Below are positions 33,527-38,360 of a stretch of DNA of 38,360 nt, piece after piece; position 1 is the first letter of the stretch, and every line of letters begins with the position of its first letter. Below the pieces are notes generated by a model, which saw nothing but the letters and a program-made list of their open reading frames with translations, ran no database searches and had not been told where the DNA came from. The DNA comes from an uncultured bacterium (GTDB lineage Bacteria; Bacillota; Clostridia; Lachnospirales; Lachnospiraceae): assembly GCA_945828315.1 (NCBI GenBank), contig CALZQA010000017.1, forward strand, positions 1 through 38,360. The letters are read 5' to 3'. A program made the translations under genes and the position numbers.

Positions 33527-34579
33527 ATGGGGACATGGAGAAGGCGATTGTGCATGATGCTTGCGGTTGTTCTCGTGGGATGTGCGATACAGCCGACTGT
33601 TTCAGTAAATGCGGAAGAAGTGATCGCACAGAATACAGGGCTTCTGGGGGCGTCATCTGCGAAAACACCCTTTGAAAAGTATGGAAAGCTGTCGGTAAAA
33701 GGCAGTCAGCTGGTGGACAAAAAAAGAAAGGCGGTTCAGTTGAAGGGTGTCAGCTCACACGGTATGTCGTGGTACCCGCAATACATGAACGAAAAAGCCA
33801 TGCGCACGATGCGTGACAGCTGGGGTGTGGAAGTCGTGCGGCTCGCTATGTACACGGCTGAGTATAACGGCTACTGTACCGGGGACAAGGAAAACCAGAA
33901 AAAACTGCGCAAAGAGATCTACGAAGCGGTGGATGCGGCGGAGAAGCTGGGTATGTATGTGATCATTGACTGGCATATTTTAAGCGATAATGATCCCGCA
34001 ACTTACCAGACGCAGGCAAAAGCGTTTTTCAAGACGATGGCAAAGCGTTACGCAGATTCGGATCATGTGATTTATGAGATCTGTAATGAACCCAACGGCG
34101 GAACAAGCTGGACACAGATAAAAAAATATGCAAAATCTGTCATAAAAACTATCCGCACCTATGATAAAAATGGTATAATCATCGTAGGAACGCCTACGTG
34201 GAGTCAGGATGTAGATCAGGCGGCGGCATCGCCCATCACCGGATATAAAAATCTGATGTATGCATTTCATTTTTATGCGGATACCCACAGAGACAGTCTG
34301 CGCGCAAAGGTGGAGGCGGCAGCGAAGGCAGGTCTGCCGATCTTTGTCTCAGAGTACGGGATCTGTGATGCATCCGGTTCCGGTGCGATCAACAAATCCG
34401 AGGCAAATAAATGGATGAAGCTGTTGGATAAATACAAGATCAGCAGCTGCATCTGGAACCTTTCCAACAAATCAGAGACATCTGCGCTGCTGAAGCCGAA
34501 CTGTACAAAGACCTCCGGTTGGAAATTGTCAGATCTCTCGGATTCGGGAAAATGGTTTGTAAATATGATGAAAGGATAG
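33527..34579 (+). CDS. Secreted GH5-family endoglucanase
   Basis: 350 residues from ATG 33527 (AAAGGAGG 8 nt upstream; GTG 33521 is too close). The signal peptide is RRRLCMMLAVVLVGCAIQ with probable cleavage near VNA-EE; its Cys lies too near the core to call a lipobox confidently. GH5 catalytic residues are present: acid/base Glu188 in EICNEPNG and nucleophile Glu276 in VSEYG, with KGVSSHGMSWYP, VVRLAMYT and VIIDWHI as the strand motifs. It should hydrolyse beta-1,4-glucan or related polysaccharides outside the cell. There is no carbohydrate-binding or dockerin domain. It is followed after 10 nt by a sugar-binding lipoprotein and then a chemoreceptor on the same strand. Confidence 0.93.
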   Translation: MGTWRRRLCMMLAVVLVGCAIQPTVSVNAEEVIAQNTGLLGASSAKTPFEKYGKLSVKGSQLVDKKRKAVQLKGVSSHGMSWYPQYMNEKAMRTMRDSWGVEVVRLAMYTAEYNGYCTGDKENQKKLRKEIYEAVDAAEKLGMYVIIDWHILSDNDPATYQTQAKAFFKTMAKRYADSDHVIYEICNEPNGGTSWTQIKKYAKSVIKTIRTYDKNGIIIVGTPTWSQDVDQAAASPITGYKNLMYAFHFYADTHRDSLRAKVEAAAKAGLPIFVSEYGICDASGSGAINKSEANKWMKLLDKYKISSCIWNLSNKSETSALLKPNCTKTSGWKLSDLSDSGKWFVNMMKG

Positions 34580-34589
34580 GAGAAGTAGC

Positions 34590-35876
34590 ATGAAGGGGAG
34601 AAACATATATGCGCTGTGTCTGGCGTCGGCGCTTGTTGCTGCCGGCTTGACAGGCTGTGGCGCGGACAGCGGGCAGACCGCGGATGTGGCGGCAGACAGT
34701 GCGCAGAGCACGGCACAGAAATCGGAGAAGGAGGCAGATAACGGTGAAGTACATCTGCGGATATGGGCCGGTGAAGAAGATAAGGATCTGATCGCCACGA
34801 TCGCGGACAACTTCATCGCGGAGCATGCTACTGAAGCAAACATCACGATCGAGTGGGAGCCGATGGTGGAGGGCGAATGCCGTTCCAACCTGCTGGGTGA
34901 TGTGCTGAATGCACCGGATGTTTATACGACTACAGACGGAGATATCCGGACGATCGCTGCGGGTGGCGCTGCTTCGGAGGTGCTGAATCCGGATGAGATC
35001 CGTGAAAATAATCTGGAGTCAGCCGTGGAGGCGCTCACCATCAATGACAGGATCTATGGCTATCCGATCACTGCAGACAACGGATATTTCCTGTACTATA
35101 ACAAGGCATATTTTTCTGAGGAGGATATTCAGGATCTGGATACGATCCTGGATATTGCAGCAAAAAACGGAAAGCTGTTTGAGATGGACTGGTCTTCGGG
35201 CTGGTATCTGTATTCCTTCTTTGGACAGACCGGGCTGAATGTGGGATTGAACGATGACGGTGTCACCAACTTCTGTGACTGGAACAATACGAAGCGGGAC
35301 ATTAAAGGAACGGACGTGGCAGAGGCATTGTTAAAAATTGCGGCAAATCCCGGATTTAAGAGCACAGGAGACTGGCTGGAAGGTATCAAGAGCGGAGATG
35401 TGATCGCATGTGTCAGCGGCGTGTGGGACGAGAATGCGATCAAAGAGGCATGGGGTGACAATTACGGAGCAGCAAAGCTTCCCTGCTATACAGTAGCGGG
35501 GCAGAAAGTGCAGATGGCATGCTATTTCGGTTATAAGATGATCGGTGTGAACCCTTATTCCGAGCATCTGGAGTGGGCACACAAGTTTGCGGATTACATT
35601 GCAAATGAGGAGAATCAGGAATTGAGATTTAAAATGCGTGGTCAGGGTCCTTCTAATCTGAAGGCGGCTGAGACACCGGAGATCCAGCAGGCGGCAGCGA
35701 TCCAGGCAGTGCTGGCACAGTCGGAGTATTCGGAATTGCAGCGTCTGGGTGCAAACTTCTGGGATGCTTCCACCGTTCTCGGAAATACGTTGGCGGCAGG
35801 CAATCCGGATCATGTGGATCTTCAGGAATTGTTGGATACGGCGGTAGCAGGTATCACCAGTTCAACCGTGCAGTAG
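34590..35876 (+). CDS. Extracellular solute-binding lipoprotein (sugar type, family 1)
   Basis: 428 residues. Signal peptide with lipobox LTGC (Cys23), then an Ala/Ser/Gln/Asp-rich linker, then a maltose-type binding fold: [97 protein letters not shown]. Aromatic residues in these segments are consistent with oligosaccharide binding. No permease or ATPase gene follows, which is unusual for this family; instead a chemoreceptor gene starts 13 nt later. It could feed a transporter encoded elsewhere or serve as the ligand-binding partner of the chemoreceptor. GGAGAAG ribosome site upstream. Confidence 0.9.
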   Translation: MKGRNIYALCLASALVAAGLTGCGADSGQTADVAADSAQSTAQKSEKEADNGEVHLRIWAGEEDKDLIATIADNFIAEHATEANITIEWEPMVEGECRSNLLGDVLNAPDVYTTTDGDIRTIAAGGAASEVLNPDEIRENNLESAVEALTINDRIYGYPITADNGYFLYYNKAYFSEEDIQDLDTILDIAAKNGKLFEMDWSSGWYLYSFFGQTGLNVGLNDDGVTNFCDWNNTKRDIKGTDVAEALLKIAANPGFKSTGDWLEGIKSGDVIACVSGVWDENAIKEAWGDNYGAAKLPCYTVAGQKVQMACYFGYKMIGVNPYSEHLEWAHKFADYIANEENQELRFKMRGQGPSNLKAAETPEIQQAAAIQAVLAQSEYSELQRLGANFWDASTVLGNTLAAGNPDHVDLQELLDTAVAGITSSTVQ

Positions 35877-35889
35877 GCAGGAGGAAGTT

Positions 35890-37704
35890 ATGAAGCAGAA
35901 AAAACCGAAAAACACGCTTAAAACAGAAAAAGTACAGAAGTCAAAGAAGATAAAAGGCTCTAAGAAACAGCAGAAACGACAGAAAAAGTCCAGTATCAAA
36001 GGGTGGCTGATCATCCCGGTAGCAGCGATGGGTCTGATGATCGTACTGTCAAACTTTATTTCTGTGGTCAGTCTGCGAAATGTAAATAAGGAAGCAAGCA
36101 CGATCGCAGATGTTTATCTGGAGGGTATCACAGAGCTGACAGACATTCAGAGTGACATGAAGGATGTGCATAATCTGGCATTGTCCCACATTGTGGCAAC
36201 CGATTCGGACACGATGATCGAGCTGGTGGATTCTGTGCGTGAAAAGCAGGCTGTGCTCGATGAGGAATTTGTGGCGTGTCGTGTTTATGTAGACAGTCAG
36301 GATATGTCAATCTATGAAGGTATTCTGTCCAGCTATGAAAAGTCAAAGATATCCATTGCAAATATGATGGCACTGAGTGCAGATGCGCAGAACGAGGCAG
36401 CGTTTGCTGTGGCGAACACAGAATTAAAGAGCAGCATGAACGCCATGAGCAAGAATATCAATACGCTGGTGGATCATGCGCGCGAGGCATCAGGTAAGAC
36501 ACGTGCGGAGCTGGCCACCGTATACCGCAAGGCATTTATCATCAATGTGACAACGGCCGTGCTCGGGGTCCTTCTTCTGCTTCTGGCAGTGGTACTGATC
36601 AACAAAAAAGTGCTTTCACCGCTGGAGAAGACCGAAAAATCTCTGGAGGATATCATGCAGGATATCGATCGCAGAGAGGGCGATCTGACGAAGCGTATCA
36701 AGCTGTACGGACATGATGAGATCGGATCGCTGGGAGGCGGTATCAATGCCTTTATCGAGCGTCTGCAGAACATCCTTCGCATGGTGACAAATAGCTCCCA
36801 GCAGATGAACGGTATTGCAGGAGAGGTCAGCGAAAGTCTGGAGAAATCAAACAGCAGCGTGATGGAGCTGACTGCCGTGACAGAGGAACTGGCTGCTACC
36901 ATGACCGAGGTCGGAAGAAATGCCGGACTGATCAACGAGAGCACAACATCTGTGCAGGGTGATGTTGCAGAGATGGCAGAGCGTACGGCGAAGATCAGCG
37001 GTCATTCGAAGAATATGAAGGCACATGCGGATCGTCTGGAGAATACTGCCCGGACAAATATGGAGCAGACAAGCCGAAAGGTCAATGAGATCCTGGAGGT
37101 ATTGAATGAGGCGATCAAGGAGAGCGAGAGCGTCAGCCAGGTAAACAACCTGACGGATGACATTTTAAATATTGCGACACAGACAAACCTGTTATCACTC
37201 AATGCATCCATCGAGGCTGCCCGAGCCGGCGAGGCAGGTAAAGGATTTGCAGTGGTGGCATCTGAGATCAGCCATCTGGCAAACGAGAGTCAGGAGGCAG
37301 CAAACCGGATCCAGGAGATCAACAGTGTGGTTACGGCAGCAGTCAACCATCTGGCAGAGCAGGCAACGGATCTGGTCACCTATATGAATCAGTCTATTCT
37401 GCCAGATTACGAGGCGTTTGTGACTGCCGGTGTGGAATACCGGGAAAATGCATCCTATATTGAAACAGAGATGGAGACCTTCGTAAAGAAGACAGATCGC
37501 TTGAACGAGAACTTCAATGAGATCGCAGAGTCTATTAATTCTATCACTCGCGCCATTGATGAGGGCGTGGACGGTGTCAATGGAACAGCTGTCAGCATGC
37601 AGACACTGGCGATGGAGATTGACGGTGTATCCGGAAAGATGGATGAGAATCAGGAGATCGCAGGTTCTCTGAAGAAAGAGACAGAAATTTTTGTCAATCT
37701 GTAA
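35890..37704 (+). CDS. Methyl-accepting chemotaxis protein
   Basis: 604 residues. An unusually long Lys-rich cytoplasmic start (residues 1-36, half of it Lys) is followed by TM1 ([19 protein letters not shown]), an extracellular four-helix-bundle-type region of about 150 residues, TM2 ([15 protein letters not shown]), HAMP ([18 protein letters not shown]), and the signalling coiled coil with hairpin tip [21 protein letters not shown] and [18 protein letters not shown]-terminal CheR pentapeptide is not seen. AGGAGG lies 5-10 nt before ATG 35890. The extracellular domain is too small and non-globular for direct sugar recognition, which fits sensing through the neighbouring binding protein. A terminator follows. 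Confidence 0.94.
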   Translation: MKQKKPKNTLKTEKVQKSKKIKGSKKQQKRQKKSSIKGWLIIPVAAMGLMIVLSNFISVVSLRNVNKEASTIADVYLEGITELTDIQSDMKDVHNLALSHIVATDSDTMIELVDSVREKQAVLDEEFVACRVYVDSQDMSIYEGILSSYEKSKISIANMMALSADAQNEAAFAVANTELKSSMNAMSKNINTLVDHAREASGKTRAELATVYRKAFIINVTTAVLGVLLLLLAVVLINKKVLSPLEKTEKSLEDIMQDIDRREGDLTKRIKLYGHDEIGSLGGGINAFIERLQNILRMVTNSSQQMNGIAGEVSESLEKSNSSVMELTAVTEELAATMTEVGRNAGLINESTTSVQGDVAEMAERTAKISGHSKNMKAHADRLENTARTNMEQTSRKVNEILEVLNEAIKESESVSQVNNLTDDILNIATQTNLLSLNASIEAARAGEAGKGFAVVASEISHLANESQEAANRIQEINSVVTAAVNHLAEQATDLVTYMNQSILPDYEAFVTAGVEYRENASYIETEMETFVKKTDRLNENFNEIAESINSITRAIDEGVDGVNGTAVSMQTLAMEIDGVSGKMDENQEIAGSLKKETEIFVNL

Positions 37705-37709
37705 ACGTA

Positions 37710-37748
37710 AAGCAGCCCGGTCAGTTATTCTGACGGGGCTGCTTTTTT
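37710..37748. terminator. Bidirectional terminator between convergent genes
   Basis: AAGCAGCCC and GTCAG (37710-37718 and 37720-37724) pair with CTGAC and GGGCTGCTT (37730-37734 and 37736-37744), with one G-G mismatch and loop TTATT, followed by a T-run to 37748. The TAA of the minus-strand gene (37725-37727) lies in the loop. On the minus strand the A-rich 5' side gives only a short U-run, so termination may be weaker in that direction. Confidence 0.88.
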
Positions 37749-38162
37749 CAATGCCTGATCGATGGCATTTAACAGGACTGCCGAAGTATACTGGTTTTCG
37801 GCTTCGTAGGTGATGCCATCCAAGGACTGCTGCTCGAGGATCTGATCACGCAGATGCTCGATGGTTGGCTCCATCAGCGGATACATGACGGCAACGCTGT
37901 CCTCCAGATCTACCAGGGATATGTCCTTAATGCGGTCTTTGTCTACAATGACCTGCACATCCACACTCCGGTTTTTAAAATCAATGGATGAGGTGTAAAC
38001 ACCCGGTATGTAAGCTGCACTCTCTGCGGTGGGAGTCTCCTTTTTACCCGTACCGAACATAGTGACGAGCAGAACGACAAGAATAACACCCAGCACAAGA
38101 AAGATCGCGGTATACACCAGTTCTTTCATATGAAGTACAAGAATTTTTGTCTGACGGCTCAC
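37725..38162 (-). CDS. Membrane-anchored protein with FMN-binding-like domain
   Basis: 145 residues from GTG 38162, chosen because AAGGGAGG lies about 9 nt upstream on the minus strand; ATG 38129 lacks a ribosome site. One N-terminal membrane helix (TAIFLVLGVILVVLLVTMF), then a short linker and an extracellular domain IPGVYTSSIDFKNRSVDVQVIVDKDRI ending with TYEAENQYTSAVLLNAIDQAL. The pattern resembles FMN_bind-type domains of RnfG/NqrC-like proteins, but the flavinylation Ser/Thr motif (S(T)GAT) is replaced here by QYTSAVL, so covalent FMN attachment is uncertain. Function unknown. The stop lies in the terminator loop. Confidence 0.75.
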   Translation of the reverse strand: MSRQTKILVLHMKELVYTAIFLVLGVILVVLLVTMFGTGKKETPTAESAAYIPGVYTSSIDFKNRSVDVQVIVDKDRIKDISLVDLEDSVAVMYPLMEPTIEHLRDQILEQQSLDGITYEAENQYTSAVLLNAIDQALKKAAPSE

Positions 38163-38251
38163 TGGATCGCACCTCCCTTGCGTGTTTAGTTCAATATATG
38201 AAACGGAGAACAAAAATATTAAAAATATTTAAATATTTTTGATTTTAGTGC

Positions 38252-38283
38252 TTGACTTTTGAAGGGGCATAAGATATTATAAT
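38252..38283 (+). promoter_or_regulatory. Promoter of the tRNA-Gly transcript
   Basis: TTGACT (38252-38257), 17-bp spacer, TATTAT (38275-38280), overlapping TATAAT (38278-38283). A 20-bp A/T-only palindrome (38221-38240) lies just upstream and could act as an UP element. The tRNA starts about 35-40 nt after the predicted transcript start. Confidence 0.75.
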
Positions 38284-38322
38284 ACATGTGCTTCACAACA
38301 GCACAGAAAAACACATAGAAAT

Positions 38323-38360
38323 GCGATAGTGGCGTAGTTGGTAACGCGCGACCTTGCCAA
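38323..38360 (+). tRNA. tRNA-Gly (GCC), 3' part outside the window
   Basis: GCGATAG acceptor strand, then TGGCGTAGTTGGT D-arm, then CGACCTTGCCAA, giving the 5' half of the anticodon stem and a loop TTGCCAA with anticodon GCC. The window ends inside the anticodon loop, so the T-arm and 3' end are not seen. Confidence 0.85.

Noticed and set aside
1-38360. CRISPR array, prophage, transposon or replication origin
   Set aside because: No spaced repeats, integrase, transposase, phage structural gene or DnaA-box cluster was seen.

Overview
The window looks like a chromosomal stretch of a Gram-positive gut Clostridia, most likely Lachnospiraceae. The reasons are the moderate GC content, strong AGGAGG ribosome sites, the many lipoproteins, and the gene families present: Lsa-type ABC-F, DegV, a PocR-type hybrid kinase, CspA-like subtilisin, DUF5721-like protein and several multi-domain c-di-GMP proteins. 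I cannot name the species. I see no transposase, integrase, phage block, rRNA or CRISPR array. The only tRNA is a partial tRNA-Gly at the right edge.

Left part (1-14 kb): accessory genes, several of them decayed. A 5'-truncated hypothetical gene is followed by an M20 amidohydrolase whose frame runs into a damaged GNAT acetyltransferase, then an aldo/keto reductase with a ferredoxin-like tail, a frameshifted short gene, and a large REC-GGDEF-EAL-REC-GGDEF protein. Next is an Lsa-type ABC-F ribosome protection gene with its own strong promoter and a 133-nt hairpin leader carrying a three-codon upstream ORF. Then come a probable yjdF riboswitch with a shortened yjdF, a broken GNAT gene, a zinc macrodomain plus SirTM sirtuin pair, a Rieske FAD oxidoreductase, and (minus strand) a tandem bacteriohemerythrin beside a RelA/SpoT fragment.

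Middle (14-24.3 kb): a ComEC-like metallo-hydrolase, a membrane diguanylate cyclase, a polar amino-acid ABC transporter operon (binding protein, terminator, permease, ATPase), a CspA-like subtilisin, a receiver protein, a PocR-domain hybrid histidine kinase and an overlapping, divergent lspA.

Right part (24.3-38.4 kb): a DUF5721-like gene (minus), a transglutaminase lipoprotein, DegV, then a same-strand run of P-type ATPase, a 5-formyl-THF cyclo-ligase/folylpolyglutamate synthase fusion, proB, proA, a secreted GH5 endoglucanase, a sugar-binding lipoprotein and a methyl-accepting chemotaxis protein. A convergent FMN-binding-like protein and the tRNA-Gly close the window.

The strongest candidates for new biology are the ABC-F attenuator leader (6831-7010), the SirTM/macrodomain pair without lipoyl-carrier partners (9521-11259), and the GH5/binding-protein/chemoreceptor set (33527-37704).
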